Assembly (NCBI RefSeq): GCF_026341035.1
Contig: NZ_JAPEOQ010000001.1
Coordinates: 186,001-250,000, forward strand
Direction of reading: 5' to 3'
DNA from: Streptomyces sp. NBC_01016
GTDB taxonomy: Bacteria; Actinomycetota; Actinomycetes; Streptomycetales; Streptomycetaceae
DNA length: 64,000 bases
Shown in pieces: positions 53,053 to 62,565 of the stretch. The position numbers and the translations under genes are program-made. The first letter of the stretch is position 1. Each line of letters begins with the position of its first letter. The notes below the pieces were generated by a model. The model saw only the letters and a program-made list of their open reading frames with translations, had not been told where the DNA came from and searched no databases.

Positions 53053-53544
53053 ATGGACACCGTCGCCGAAAGCCACCTCGCGCACCTCCGCCGGCTCCGC
53101 GCCGCCAAGGACGTGATGGACCGCGACTGGGCCGACGAGACCCTGGACCTGGACGCGGTGGCGGCCCGCGCCGGCTACTCGCGCTCGCACTTCGTCCGCG
53201 TCTTCAAGACTGCCTACGGGCGGACCCCCGGCCAGTACCTCTCCCAGCGCCGCATCGAACGCGCGGCGGAGATGCTGCGCACCTGCGACCTGAGCATCAC
53301 CGAGATCTGCCACCTGGTCGGCTTCGCCGGCCTCGGCACGTTCACGACGCGCTTCAAGCAGCACATGGGCCAGACCCCTGGCGAGTACCGCCGGTCGAAG
53401 ATCGCCCGCGGCGCCGCACTCATCCCCGGCTGCTACGCCCTGCTGTGGGCAGGCGGCTTCCACCCGACCAGAGACAGCGGGACCAGCGACAGCGCGACCA
53501 GCGACAGCAAGACCAAAGACAGCAATTCTGAAGAAGCCGACTGA
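53053..53544 (+). CDS. AraC-family DNA-binding protein, HTH-only
   Basis: The 163 residues consist almost entirely of the two AraC HTH motifs (about 10-110). The first is VAARAGYSRSHFVRVFKTAYG, followed by RIERAAEMLRTCDLSITEIC and VGFAGLGTFTTRFKQHMGQTP. The C-terminal about 25 residues are a Ser/Thr/Asp low-complexity tail. There is no ligand-binding domain, so the input signal is not visible. It is divergent from the ThrE-family gene and upstream of a VOC and a methyltransferase gene, whose expression it may control. The ATG at 53053 lies 64 bp upstream-side of the ThrE start. Confidence 0.88.
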   Translation: MDTVAESHLAHLRRLRAAKDVMDRDWADETLDLDAVAARAGYSRSHFVRVFKTAYGRTPGQYLSQRRIERAAEMLRTCDLSITEICHLVGFAGLGTFTTRFKQHMGQTPGEYRRSKIARGAALIPGCYALLWAGGFHPTRDSGTSDSATSDSKTKDSNSEEAD

Positions 53545-53598
53545 CACTCCCGCTGCCTACGGTGGACCGGCCAGGACAAGCACACCGCGGGAGCCCCC

Positions 53599-54033
53599 AT
53601 GATCAAAGGCGTCGGCATCACCACCATCTGGACGCTCGACCAAGAGCGTACGAAGACGTTCTTCACCGAGAAGCTCGGCATGGAGCTCCGCACCGACATG
53701 TCCATGGGCGACTCCCGCTGGATCACCGTCGGCGCCAAGGACCAGCCGGAGTTCGAGCTCGCGCTCATGCGCCCCGACGGCCACGGCGTCGACCCCGAGT
53801 CCGCCCGCGCCCTCACCGAACTGGTCACCAAGGGCGTCCTCGGCGGCGGCGCCCTTCGCACCGACGACTGCCGCGGCGACTACGAGACGTTCAAGGCGCG
53901 CGGCGTCGAGTTCCTCCAGGAACCGAAGGAACGCCCGTACGGCATCGAGGCCGTCTTCCGCGACGACAACGGCAACTGGTACTCGCTGACCGAGCGCAAC
54001 GAGGAACTCGACCTCACCAAGGAGTGGGCGTGA
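53599..54033 (+). CDS. VOC (glyoxalase/bleomycin resistance) family protein
   Basis: The 144-residue protein has two beta-alpha-beta-beta-beta modules of the vicinal oxygen chelate fold. It begins GVGITTIWTLDQERTKTFF and has IEAVFRDDNGNWYSL near 120-135. Family roles are diverse: metal-dependent isomerase, dioxygenase, fosfomycin or bleomycin protection. Ligands cannot be predicted here. The stop TGA overlaps the GTG of the methyltransferase (54030-54033), so the two are co-translated. The AraC gene upstream ends 54 bp before. Confidence 0.86.
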   Translation: MIKGVGITTIWTLDQERTKTFFTEKLGMELRTDMSMGDSRWITVGAKDQPEFELALMRPDGHGVDPESARALTELVTKGVLGGGALRTDDCRGDYETFKARGVEFLQEPKERPYGIEAVFRDDNGNWYSLTERNEELDLTKEWA

Positions 54034-54893
54034 ACACGCAGACACCCCCGACCCCCGCCCCCGACAACACCGCGGAGCGCTGCGCCCTGTGGCGGGCGAT
54101 GCACGTCCAGGTCGACGAGGCGCCGCACGTACTGGAGGACGAGGTGGGCCTGCGTCTGCTCGCCCCCGCCCCCGACTGGCGCGAGCGCCCCGACATGGAG
54201 CCGACCGCGACCCGCGGCTTCCGGGCCGCGATGGTCTCGCGGGCCCGCTTCATCGAGGACCTCGTGGAGCGGGAGTCGGAGCGCGGCGTCGACCAGTACG
54301 TCATCCTCGGCGCGGGCCTGGACACGCTGGCCCAGCGCCGCCCGGAACTCGCCGCCCGCCTCGACATCTACGAGGTCGACCAGCCGGGCCCGCAGTCCTG
54401 GAAGCGCGCCCGCCTCGAAGCGCTCGGCTACGGGGTCCCGCCCCGCCTGCACCTCGTCCCCGTCGACTTCGAGGCGCGGGAGTCCTGGTGGGACGGGCTC
54501 ACGGCGGCCGGCTTCGATCCGCACCGCCCGGCGCTCGTCGTCTCGACGGGCGTCGCCATGTACCTCACCCGCGAGGCCACGGCCGCCACCCTGGAGCAGA
54601 TCGCGAAGCTGGCCCCGGGCTCGACCCTGGCGCTCTCCTTCATCCTCCCGGCGGATCTCCTCGACGAGGCGGACCGGTCGGGCATGGAGACCAGCAAGAA
54701 GGGCGCGAGCGCCTCCGGCACGCCCTTCCTCAGCTTCTACGCCCCCGAGGACATGCTCACCCTGGCCCGCAAGGCCGGCTTCGCAACCACCCGCCACGTA
54801 CCGGGCACGGAGCTGGCGACCCGCTACTTCACGGCCCGCGAGGACGCCCTGCGCCCGTCGAGCGGCGAGGACTTCTTGGTGGCGACCACCTGA
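54030..54893 (+). CDS. SAM-dependent methyltransferase, leucine carboxyl methyltransferase (TIGR00027) type
   Basis: The 287 residues have the layout of the family common in actinobacteria. MVSRARFIEDLV is near 70, the SAM-binding motif QYVILGAGLDTLAQRRPEL near 90, IYEVDQPGPQSWKRARL near 113, and VVSTGVAMYLTREATAATLE near 170. The GTG at 54030 overlaps the stop of the VOC gene, which supports this start and a joint function. The substrate is not known; relatives modify small carboxylic acids or peptides. It ends at a strong inverted repeat shared with the convergent TetR gene. Confidence 0.88.
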   Translation: MNTQTPPTPAPDNTAERCALWRAMHVQVDEAPHVLEDEVGLRLLAPAPDWRERPDMEPTATRGFRAAMVSRARFIEDLVERESERGVDQYVILGAGLDTLAQRRPELAARLDIYEVDQPGPQSWKRARLEALGYGVPPRLHLVPVDFEARESWWDGLTAAGFDPHRPALVVSTGVAMYLTREATAATLEQIAKLAPGSTLALSFILPADLLDEADRSGMETSKKGASASGTPFLSFYAPEDMLTLARKAGFATTRHVPGTELATRYFTAREDALRPSSGEDFLVATT

Positions 54894-54918
54894 TCCGTAG
54901 GCGGGAGGCGCGAGGCGG

Positions 54919-54973
54919 GCGGGACTGTGACGTAGGACTACGACGCGACCGTAGTCCTACGTCACAGTCCCGC
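54919..54973. terminator. bidirectional terminator, perfect 23-bp hairpin
   Basis: Perfect arms 54919-54941 and 54951-54973 around GACGCGACC. Located between the convergent methyltransferase (ends 54893) and TetR gene (ends 55002). Confidence 0.92.
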
Positions 54974-55001
54974 GATTCCCCAGCCCCTCACAGCGCCTCG
55001 C

Positions 55002-55625
55002 TCACAGCGCCTTCAGCGCCGCCGCCGTCGCCACCGACAGCTTCTTCAGATGCCCCTTCGGCAGCTTCGGCGTGCGCACCACCAGCGTGCGCCAGTACAG
55101 CGGGCCCGAGATGAGGTCGAGCGCGAGCTCCTCGTCGAGGCCCGAGCTCAGCTCTCCGCGCTCCACCGCCGCTCGTACGATGCCGCTCGCCACCCCGTGC
55201 TGCCCCTCGCGCAGCGCCTTCTGAAGGGCCTCGGCGATCTCCGGGTTGCGGGCCGCCTCCGCCTGGAGGTCCGGGATGATCTGGCCGGCCACCGGGTGGC
55301 GCAGTGCGCGTGACGTGACCTCGTAGAGGAGGCGGAGGTCGGCCTCCAGGGAGCCCGTGTCCGGGGCGGGCAGGCCCTGCACGGCGATCGCCGAGACCAG
55401 GTCGAGGACCAGGTGGAGCTTGGACTTCCAGCGGCGGTAGACCGCCGTCTTGCCGACGCCCGCGCGGCGCGCGATGCCCTCGATGGACATGCGCGCGTAG
55501 CCGACCGAGGCCAGCTCCTCGAAGACGGCCGCGCGGATGGCTTCCGTCACGTCCTCGCGCAGGACGGCCGCGCCGGCGGGGGCCCGGCGGCGCGTCGGCT
55601 TGGGGGAGTCGGCGTTGGTCGTCAT
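55002..55625 (-). CDS. TetR-family transcriptional regulator
   Basis: The 207 residues have an N-terminal HTH (VFEELASVGYARMSIEGIAR and AGVGKTAVYRRWKSKLHLV, about 40-78) and a C-terminal TetR ligand domain of the TetR_C_16/AcrR-like kind. The ATG at 55625 is chosen because the long frame upstream has no HTH-like content. It is divergent from a TagGH-like ABC exporter; a partial inverted repeat GAAACG-GTTG-CGTTCC (55652-55667) just upstream may be its operator. The regulated target is probably the exporter and/or itself; the signal is unknown. Confidence 0.88.
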   Translation of the reverse strand: MTTNADSPKPTRRRAPAGAAVLREDVTEAIRAAVFEELASVGYARMSIEGIARRAGVGKTAVYRRWKSKLHLVLDLVSAIAVQGLPAPDTGSLEADLRLLYEVTSRALRHPVAGQIIPDLQAEAARNPEIAEALQKALREGQHGVASGIVRAAVERGELSSGLDEELALDLISGPLYWRTLVVRTPKLPKGHLKKLSVATAAALKAL

Positions 55626-55774
55626 ATGGCAAAGCATAGGCGCGCGACGACGAAACGGTTGCGTTCCGACGTCGATCCGCCCTACGCTCACGTCACGACG
55701 ATACGGACCCGTCCCGACGTAAACGGCGGGTGAACACCAGCCGTCGCCCCACCCCCCGACCGAAAGCAGCGGAT

Positions 55775-56695
55775 GTGAGCCAGGTCCTGGACGCGCCTCC
55801 CCCGCAGGAGGCACCGCGGTCCACCCCCGAGGATCCGGCGGCCCTCGCCGCCCGGTACGGGCTGAGCGTCAGCGGCGCGCGGCCCTCGCTGTCCGCGTAC
55901 GTACGCCAGCTGTGGCAGCGCAGGCACTTCATCTCGTCCTTCTCCACCGCCAAGCTCACCGCCCAGTACAGCCGGGCGAAGCTCGGGCAGGTCTGGCAGG
56001 TACTGACGCCGCTGCTGAACGCGGCGGTGTACTACTTCATCTTCGGCAAGCTCATGGGCACCAGCAGGGGTGTGCCGGACTTCATCCCGTTCCTGGTCAC
56101 GGGCGTGTTCGTGTGGACGTTCACGCAGTCGTCGGTGATGGCGGGGACGCGGGCGATCTCCGGGAACCTCGGGCTCGTCCGGGCCCTGCACTTCCCGCGG
56201 GCCTCGCTGCCGGTCTCGTTCTGCCTTCAGCAGCTCCAGCAGTTGCTGTTCTCCATGTGCGCGCTCGTGGTCATCCTGCTGGCGACGGGCGTGCCGCCGG
56301 CGCCGTCCTGGCTGCTCGTGGTGCCCGCTCTCGCGCTTCAGTTCGTGTTCAACACCGGGCTCGCGCTGATCATGGCGCGGATGGGTTCGAAGACCCCGGA
56401 CCTCGCGCAGCTGATGCCGTTCCTGCTGCGTACGTGGATGTACACGTCCGGCGTGATGTGGAGCCTGACCCGGCTGACGGACGGGCAGGACGTCCCGTCC
56501 TTCGTACGGACGCTGCTCCAGCTCAACCCGGCCGCCGCCTACATCGACCTGATGCGCTTCGCGCTCATCGACAGCTTCACCGCGGATCAACTGCCGCCGC
56601 ACATCTGGGCGTTGGCGGCCGGCTGGGCACTGCTTGTCGGGGTCGGCGGGTTCATCTACTTCTGGAAGGCCGAGGAGACGTACGGACGTGGCTGA
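55775..56695 (+). CDS. ABC-2 type permease, TagG-like polysaccharide/teichoic acid exporter
   Basis: About 306 residues. A hydrophilic N-terminus carries ALAARYGLSVSGARPSLSAY. Six transmembrane segments follow, with the family sequences AQYSRAKLGQVWQVLTPLLN near 70, NLGLVRALHFPRASLP near 135 and QLMPFLLRTWMYTSGVMWSL near 210. With the ATPase encoded next (overlap at 56688-56695) it exports a lipid-linked glycan, such as a wall teichoic or teichulosonic acid or another surface polysaccharide. The GTG at 55775 is preferred; a longer frame begins with a GTG at 55730 and lacks a clear ribosome-binding site. Confidence 0.88.
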   Translation: MSQVLDAPPPQEAPRSTPEDPAALAARYGLSVSGARPSLSAYVRQLWQRRHFISSFSTAKLTAQYSRAKLGQVWQVLTPLLNAAVYYFIFGKLMGTSRGVPDFIPFLVTGVFVWTFTQSSVMAGTRAISGNLGLVRALHFPRASLPVSFCLQQLQQLLFSMCALVVILLATGVPPAPSWLLVVPALALQFVFNTGLALIMARMGSKTPDLAQLMPFLLRTWMYTSGVMWSLTRLTDGQDVPSFVRTLLQLNPAAAYIDLMRFALIDSFTADQLPPHIWALAAGWALLVGVGGFIYFWKAEETYGRG

Positions 56696-57542
56696 GCACA
56701 TCAACGACCAGGACGACCGGCGGATTCCCACCGTGATCGCCGACAGTGTCGACATCGTCTACCGGGTCAATGGAACGGGCGCGGGCCGTGGCGCCGCGAC
56801 CGCCGCCCTGAGCCGCATCCTCGGCGGCCGGAAGAGGGCCGAGAAGCGGGCGGGAGTGCGGAAGGTGCACGCCGTGAAGAACGTGTCCTTCACCGCCTAC
56901 CGAGGCGAGGCCATCGGGCTCATCGGGACCAACGGGTCCGGTAAATCAACCCTGTTGAAGGCCGTCGCCGGGCTGCTGCCCACCGAGAACGGGCACATCT
57001 ACACCGACGGGCAGCCCTCCCTGCTCGGCGTGAACGCGGCCCTCATGAACGACCTCACCGGCGAGCGCAACGTGCGGCTCGGCGGGCTCGCGATGGGCAT
57101 GTCGCGCGAGCAGGTGCGGGACCGGTACGACGAGATCGTCGACTTCTCCGGGATCAACGAGAAGGGCGATTTCGTGACGTTGCCGATGCGGACGTATTCG
57201 TCCGGCATGGCGGCGCGGCTGCGGTTCTCCATCGCCGTCGCGAAGGAGCATGACGTGCTGTTGATCGATGAGGCGCTGGCGACCGGTGACCGGGCCTTTC
57301 AGAAGCGGTCCGAGCAGCGCATCAAGGAGCTGCGCAAGCACGCGGGCACCGTCTTCCTCGTCAGCCACAGCAACAAGTCCATCCGCGACACCTGCGACCG
57401 GGTGCTGTGGCTGGAGCGCGGCGAGCTGCGGATGGACGGGCCGACCGAGGACGTCCTCAAGGAGTACGAGGCGTTCACCAACGCCGCCACCGATGCCGGC
57501 AAGCCCAAGCCGAAGAAGGCCAAGGCGCCCGTCGCCGCCTGA
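56688..57542 (+). CDS. ABC transporter ATPase, TagH-like polysaccharide exporter
   Basis: The 284-residue protein has Walker A GTNGSGKST near 88, a signature region YSSGMAARLRFSIA near 173 and Walker B VLLIDEALATGD near 195. The layout (Q-loop LLPTENGHIY, SGM variant of LSGGQ) is typical of TagH and Wzt exporters. The C-terminal Lys/Pro/Ala tail is short, without the carbohydrate-binding domain of longer relatives. The GTG at 56688 overlaps the permease stop and follows GGAG. The gene ends at a strong hairpin facing the giant dehydrogenase. Confidence 0.92.
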   Translation: MAEHINDQDDRRIPTVIADSVDIVYRVNGTGAGRGAATAALSRILGGRKRAEKRAGVRKVHAVKNVSFTAYRGEAIGLIGTNGSGKSTLLKAVAGLLPTENGHIYTDGQPSLLGVNAALMNDLTGERNVRLGGLAMGMSREQVRDRYDEIVDFSGINEKGDFVTLPMRTYSSGMAARLRFSIAVAKEHDVLLIDEALATGDRAFQKRSEQRIKELRKHAGTVFLVSHSNKSIRDTCDRVLWLERGELRMDGPTEDVLKEYEAFTNAATDAGKPKPKKAKAPVAA

Positions 57543-57559
57543 CCGCGCCCGACCAGCAA

Positions 57560-57605
57560 AACGGGGGCGCCCCGAGCCGCAAGTCCGGCTCGGGGCGCCC
57601 CCGTT
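57560..57605. terminator. bidirectional terminator
   Basis: Arms 57560-57578 and 57587-57605 (AACGGGGGCGCCCCGAGCC and complement, 19 bp) with a small loop, between the convergent ATPase (57542) and NAD-GDH (57616) genes. Confidence 0.92.
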
Positions 57606-57615
57606 CGCGTATCCG

Positions 57616-60600
57616 CTACGAGTGCGTACGCAGCAGCGTGCGCATCGTGCGCATGGCGACCGAGAGGTTCGCCAGGTCGAACGAGTCCGAGCCCTGGATC
57701 TCCTCCAGGGTCGAGCGCGCCCGGCCCAGGATCGCCGCGTTCTTCTCCTCCCACGCCTTGAACCGCTGCTCGGGCGTCGAGGTCCCGTTGCCCGCCGCCA
57801 GTACGTCGGCGGTGAGCGCGGCGTGCGCCGCGTACAGGTCCTCACGGATCGACGCGCGGGCCATGGACTGCCAGCGGTCGGAGCGCGGCAGTTCGATGAT
57901 GCGGTCCATGAGCTGGGTGATGGAGAGCCGGTCGCCGAGGTCGTAGTAGACCTCGGCGACGGACAGCGCGTCCTTGCCCGTGCGGTCGGCGATCTGCACG
58001 ATGTCGAGCGTCGGGAACGCGGACGAGAATCCGGCGACCCGCTCCGCGAGCTCCTCCGGCACGCCCGCGCCGGTCAGCTCGTCGACGATGCCCTGGTACC
58101 ACTCGGCGTCGGCGCCGCGCAGCATCTTCGGCATGGCGGCCCAGACCTCGGTGACGCCCTCCTTGAAGAAGTCGATCGTCTCCGCCAACTGGAGCGGCTG
58201 CGGACGGTTGTTGAGCAGCCAGCGGGTGCCGCGCTCGACAAGTCGCCGCGAGTGCAGGCGGACCCGGGTCTGGACGTCGGCGGCAACGACATTGTCGAGC
58301 GCCTCGACCGCGTCCCACACCTCGCTGAGGCCGAAGATCTCGCGCGCGGCGAGCTGCGCCCGCACGATCTCCTCCAGAGACGCGCCCGTCTCCTCACGGA
58401 GGCGGTGCAGGAACGTCGAACCGCCCGTGTTCACCGTGTCGTTGACGAGGACCGTCGTGATGATCTCGCGGCGCAGCGCGTGCCCGTCGATCGCCTCGCC
58501 GTACTTCTCGCGCAGCGGCTGCGGGAAGTAGGCGTGCAGCAGGCGGCGCAGGTAGGCGTCGTCCGGGAGCGAGGTCCGGATCAGCTCGTCGGCGGCCGTG
58601 ATCTTCGTGTACGCGAAGAGGACGGCGAGCTCCGGCTGGCTCAAGCCCCGCCCGGAGTTGAGGAGTTCACGGATCTGCCGGTCGTTGGGCAGGAACTCCA
58701 GGCCCCGGTCCAGGTGGCCCTGCTTGCCGAGGCGGCGCATGAACCGCTGGTGGGCGTGGAGCAGGGACGGCGCCTGGGCGCAGGAGTTGGCCAGCGCGAT
58801 GTTCTGCGCGTAGTTGTTGCGCAGCACCAGGTGGCCGACCTCGTCCGTCATGGCGGCCAGCAGCTTGTTGCGCTGCTTGACCGTCATGTCGCCGTCGGAG
58901 ACGAGCCCGTTGAGCAGGATCTTGATGTTCACCTCGACGTCCGAGGTGTTGACGCCGGCGCTGTTGTCGATGGCGTCGGTGTTCACCCGGCCGCCGCTGC
59001 GGGCGAACTCGATGCGGCCCAGCTGGGTCGCGCCGAGGTTGCCGCCCTCGCCGATGACCTTGGCGCGCACGTCCTGGCCGTCGACGCGGATCGGGTCGTT
59101 GGCCTTGTCGCCGACGTCCGCGTTGGACTCGACCGACGACTTGACGTACGTACCGATGCCGCCGTTCCACAGCAGGTCGACCGGCGCCTGGAGGATGGCC
59201 TTCATCAGCTCGGCCGGCGTCATCTTCGCCTGGCCGGACTCGATGCCGAGGGCCTCGCGGATGTGGGCGTTGAGCTGGATCGACTTGGCGGAGCGCGGGA
59301 AGATGCCGCCGCCCGCCGAGATCAGCTCCTTGTTGTAGTCCGCCCACGAGGAGCGCGGCAGCTCGAACATCCGGCGGCGCTCGGCGTAGCCGGTGGCCGC
59401 GTCCGGCCTCGGGTCGATGAAGATGTGCCGGTGGTCGAAGGCGGCGACCAGACGGATGTGCTCGGAGAGCAGCATGCCGTTGCCGAACACGTCACCGGAC
59501 ATGTCGCCGACGCCGACGACCGTGAAGTCCTCGGACTGCGTGTCGACGCCCAGCTCCCGGAAGTGCCGCTTGACGGACTCCCAGGCGCCGCGGGCGGTGA
59601 TGCCCATGCCCTTGTGGTCGTAGCCGGCCGAGCCGCCCGAGGCGAAGGCGTCACCGAGCCAGAAGTTGTACGACTCGGCGACCTCGTTGGCGATGTCCGA
59701 GAACGACGCCGTGCCCTTGTCGGCCGCGACCACGAGGTACGTGTCGTCCTCGTCGTGCCGCACGACGTCGGCGGGCGGCACGACCTCGCCGCCGACCAGG
59801 TTGTCGGTGATGTCGAGCAGCGCCGAGATGAACGTCTTGTAGCTCGCGATGCCCTCGGCCATCCAGGCGTCGCGGTCCACCGACGGGTCGGGCAGCTGCT
59901 TGGCGACGAAGCCGCCCTTCGCGCCGACCGGCACGATGACGGTGTTCTTCACCATCTGCGCCTTCACCAGGCCGAGGATCTCCGTACGGAAGTCCTCACG
60001 CCGGTCCGACCAGCGCAGACCACCGCGCGCGACCTTGCCGAAGCGCAGGTGCACACCCTCGACACGCGGCGAGTACACCCAGATCTCGTACGCGGGCCGG
60101 GGCTGGGGCAGGTCGGGGATGGCCTTCGGGTCGAGCTTCATGGAGACGTACGTGTGCGGCTTGCCGCCCAGCGCCTCCTGGAAGAAGTTCGTCCGCAGCG
60201 TCGCCTTGATGACGGTGAGGAAGGACCGCAGGATCCGGTCCTCGTCGAGGGACGCGACCTGGTCGAGGGCGCCGTCGACCTCTTCGAGCAGCCCGTCGAT
60301 CAGCTCGGTCCCGGCGCGCTGCCGGTCCGGCGACATCCGCGCCTCGAACAGCGACACCAGCAGGCGCGTGGTGTGCACGTTCGTCCGGAGCGTGTCCTCC
60401 ATGTAGTCCTGCGAGAACGTGGAGCCCGCCTGGCGCAGGTACTTGGCGTACGCGCGAAGCACCATCGCCTGACGCCAGTTCAGACCGGCGCCCAGGACGA
60501 GGGAGTTGAAGCCGTCGTTCTCGGCGAGGCCGGTCCAGGTGGCGGCGAAGGCCTCCTGGAAGCGCTCGCGGCCGTCGGCCCCGAGGTCGTCCCCGTTGCC

Positions 60601-62565
60601 GTTCGCCGGCTTCGGCATGCGCAGGCCGAAGTCGTAGATCCACGCGGTCTTGCGGTCGCTGCAGCGCAGCTCGTACGGGCGCTCGTCGGTGACCTCGACG
60701 CCCAGGCGCTGGAGCACCGGCAGGACGGCGGAGAGCGAGACGGGCGCGCCAATCCGGTAGATCTTGAAGCGGCGCTCGCCGGGGGCCGCGCCCACCGGCT
60801 CGTACAGGGAGAGCTCGAAGTCCTTGTTCTCCTGCGTGAGCTGTTCGAGGTGGACCAGGTCGGCCACGGCGGCGCGCGGCGAGTGGTCGGCCTTGAAGCC
60901 CTCGGGGAACGCCTGGCCGTAGCGGCGCAGCAGTTCGGCGGCGCGCTCCTCGCCGCACTCGGCGTTCAGCGCCTCCCCGAAGCCGTCGGCCCAGGAGCGG
61001 GCGGCCTCGACGAGGCGGGCCTCGATGCGGTCCTTGTCGGCGTCCGAGAGCTCAGGCAGCTCGGTGCCCGGCGGGACGCGGACGACGAAGTGCAGCCGGG
61101 AGAGGATCGACTCGGTGTTCCAGGCGGTGAAGTCGACGCTGGTGCCGCCGAGCTCCTCCTTGAGGATGTCGATGATCCGCAGCCGGACGCCCGTGGTGTA
61201 GCGGTCGCGCGGCAGGTAGACGAGGGCCGAGTAGTAGCGGCCGTACTCGTCCTGGCGCAGGTAGAGCCGCAGCCGGCGGCGCTCCTGGAGGTACAGGACG
61301 GAGGTGACGATGGAGCGCAGCTCGTCGGCGGGCGTCTGGAAGAGCTCGTCGCGCGGGTACGTCTCCATGATCTGCATCAGGTCACGGCCGTCGTGGCTGT
61401 TGGGCGTGAAGCCCGCGCCCTTGAGGACCTCTTGGACCTTGCGGCGGATGACCGGGACGCGGCGCACGCTCTCGGTGTACGCGGCGGAGGAGAAGAGCCC
61501 CAGGAAGCGCCGCTCGCCGACGACATTGCCCTCGGCGTCGAACTTCTTCACGCCGACGTAGTCGAGGTAGCTCGGCCGGTGCACGGTGGCGCGGCTGTTG
61601 GCCTTGGTGAGGACAAGCAGGCGGTGCTCGCGGGCCTTGGCGCGGGCGTCGGCCGGGAGCCGGTTGAAGGACGGCGAGACCGGGTGGTGCTCGTCGCGCT
61701 CGTGGTGCGGGTCGGAGCGCAGGATGCCGAGTCCGGTGCCGGGCACGGCGGCCAGCGAGTCGTCGTCGGAGAGGTTGTACTCGCGGTACCCGAGGAACGT
61801 GAAGTGGTCGGCGGCCAGCCAGCGCAGCAGCTCGCGGGCCTCATCGACCTCCTGGTCGGGCAGGTCACCGGCGGTCGGCTCGCTCGGCAGCTCCTCGGCG
61901 ATGCGCAGCGCCGAGTCCCGCATCTTCTCCCAGTCCTCGACGCACTCCCGTACGTCGGACAGGACGCGCAGCAGGTCGGCGGTGATCTGCTTGAGGTCGG
62001 AGCGGTCGGTCTCGCGGTCCGTCTCGACGTGGATCCACGACTCGGTGAGCACGTCGTGGCCCTCGGCGGACGAGCCGGCCGGCAGCACCTCGAGGAGCTT
62101 GCCGGTGACATCGCGCCGGACCGTGATCTGCGGGTGGATGACGACGTGGATGCCGCGCCCCTGCCGGGACAGCTCGTTCGTCACGGAGTCCACGAGGAAC
62201 GGCATGTCGTCGGTGACGACCTCGACGACCGAGTGGCTGCACGTCCAGCCGTTCTCCTCGACGGTCGGCGTGTGCACCTTCACGTTGGCCGTGCCCTGCG
62301 GGCGGTTCTCCGCGAGGCGGTAGTGCGAGTGTGCGGCCCCGAAGACATCGACCGGATCACGGTCGCTCAGGTCCTCCGGTGCGGTGTGCAGGTAGTAGCG
62401 CTGGAGGAACGCGAGCACGCCGTCGGTGTTGGTGGTGGTCCCGGCGGCTTGCGTACCTTCGCCCGTCGCCCCAGTCGGTAGGTTCCCCCCTACCGGGCTG
62501 TTCTCAGCTACCCGTGCGGCCCTGGTGAGCAGCTCGGCTTTGGCTTCGTCCAGCTTGGTCTGCAT
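57616..62565 (-). CDS. gdh: NAD-specific glutamate dehydrogenase, large GDH180 type
   Basis: The 1649 residues are full-length for this class (about 1650 in Streptomyces). An N-terminal half contains ACT-like domains (about 1-500). The catalytic part lies in the middle: RGGLRWSDRREDFRTEILGL and VKNTVIVPVGAKGGFV (catalytic Lys region, about 850-890), and a Rossmann part with VVGVGDMSGDVFGNGM near 1020. A long helical C-terminal domain follows. It converts glutamate to 2-oxoglutarate with NAD+ and ammonia release; the direction in vivo is catabolic. The ATG at 62565 (MQTKLDEAKAEL) has GAGGA just upstream. The gene is on the minus strand, convergent with the TagGH genes, and its upstream region faces the DJ-1 gene. 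Confidence 0.96.
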   Translation of the reverse strand: MQTKLDEAKAELLTRAARVAENSPVGGNLPTGATGEGTQAAGTTTNTDGVLAFLQRYYLHTAPEDLSDRDPVDVFGAAHSHYRLAENRPQGTANVKVHTPTVEENGWTCSHSVVEVVTDDMPFLVDSVTNELSRQGRGIHVVIHPQITVRRDVTGKLLEVLPAGSSAEGHDVLTESWIHVETDRETDRSDLKQITADLLRVLSDVRECVEDWEKMRDSALRIAEELPSEPTAGDLPDQEVDEARELLRWLAADHFTFLGYREYNLSDDDSLAAVPGTGLGILRSDPHHERDEHHPVSPSFNRLPADARAKAREHRLLVLTKANSRATVHRPSYLDYVGVKKFDAEGNVVGERRFLGLFSSAAYTESVRRVPVIRRKVQEVLKGAGFTPNSHDGRDLMQIMETYPRDELFQTPADELRSIVTSVLYLQERRRLRLYLRQDEYGRYYSALVYLPRDRYTTGVRLRIIDILKEELGGTSVDFTAWNTESILSRLHFVVRVPPGTELPELSDADKDRIEARLVEAARSWADGFGEALNAECGEERAAELLRRYGQAFPEGFKADHSPRAAVADLVHLEQLTQENKDFELSLYEPVGAAPGERRFKIYRIGAPVSLSAVLPVLQRLGVEVTDERPYELRCSDRKTAWIYDFGLRMPKPANGNGDDLGADGRERFQEAFAATWTGLAENDGFNSLVLGAGLNWRQAMVLRAYAKYLRQAGSTFSQDYMEDTLRTNVHTTRLLVSLFEARMSPDRQRAGTELIDGLLEEVDGALDQVASLDEDRILRSFLTVIKATLRTNFFQEALGGKPHTYVSMKLDPKAIPDLPQPRPAYEIWVYSPRVEGVHLRFGKVARGGLRWSDRREDFRTEILGLVKAQMVKNTVIVPVGAKGGFVAKQLPDPSVDRDAWMAEGIASYKTFISALLDITDNLVGGEVVPPADVVRHDEDDTYLVVAADKGTASFSDIANEVAESYNFWLGDAFASGGSAGYDHKGMGITARGAWESVKRHFRELGVDTQSEDFTVVGVGDMSGDVFGNGMLLSEHIRLVAAFDHRHIFIDPRPDAATGYAERRRMFELPRSSWADYNKELISAGGGIFPRSAKSIQLNAHIREALGIESGQAKMTPAELMKAILQAPVDLLWNGGIGTYVKSSVESNADVGDKANDPIRVDGQDVRAKVIGEGGNLGATQLGRIEFARSGGRVNTDAIDNSAGVNTSDVEVNIKILLNGLVSDGDMTVKQRNKLLAAMTDEVGHLVLRNNYAQNIALANSCAQAPSLLHAHQRFMRRLGKQGHLDRGLEFLPNDRQIRELLNSGRGLSQPELAVLFAYTKITAADELIRTSLPDDAYLRRLLHAYFPQPLREKYGEAIDGHALRREIITTVLVNDTVNTGGSTFLHRLREETGASLEEIVRAQLAAREIFGLSEVWDAVEALDNVVAADVQTRVRLHSRRLVERGTRWLLNNRPQPLQLAETIDFFKEGVTEVWAAMPKMLRGADAEWYQGIVDELTGAGVPEELAERVAGFSSAFPTLDIVQIADRTGKDALSVAEVYYDLGDRLSITQLMDRIIELPRSDRWQSMARASIREDLYAAHAALTADVLAAGNGTSTPEQRFKAWEEKNAAILGRARSTLEEIQGSDSFDLANLSVAMRTMRTLLRTHS

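Noticed and set aside
57268..62481. A very long open frame on the plus strand opposite the NAD-GDH gene
   Set aside because: It is the antisense shadow of a highly biased high-GC gene; its translation is rich in Arg, Val, Asp and Leu without any domain, and it has no ribosome-binding site. The minus-strand frame carries GDH motifs.
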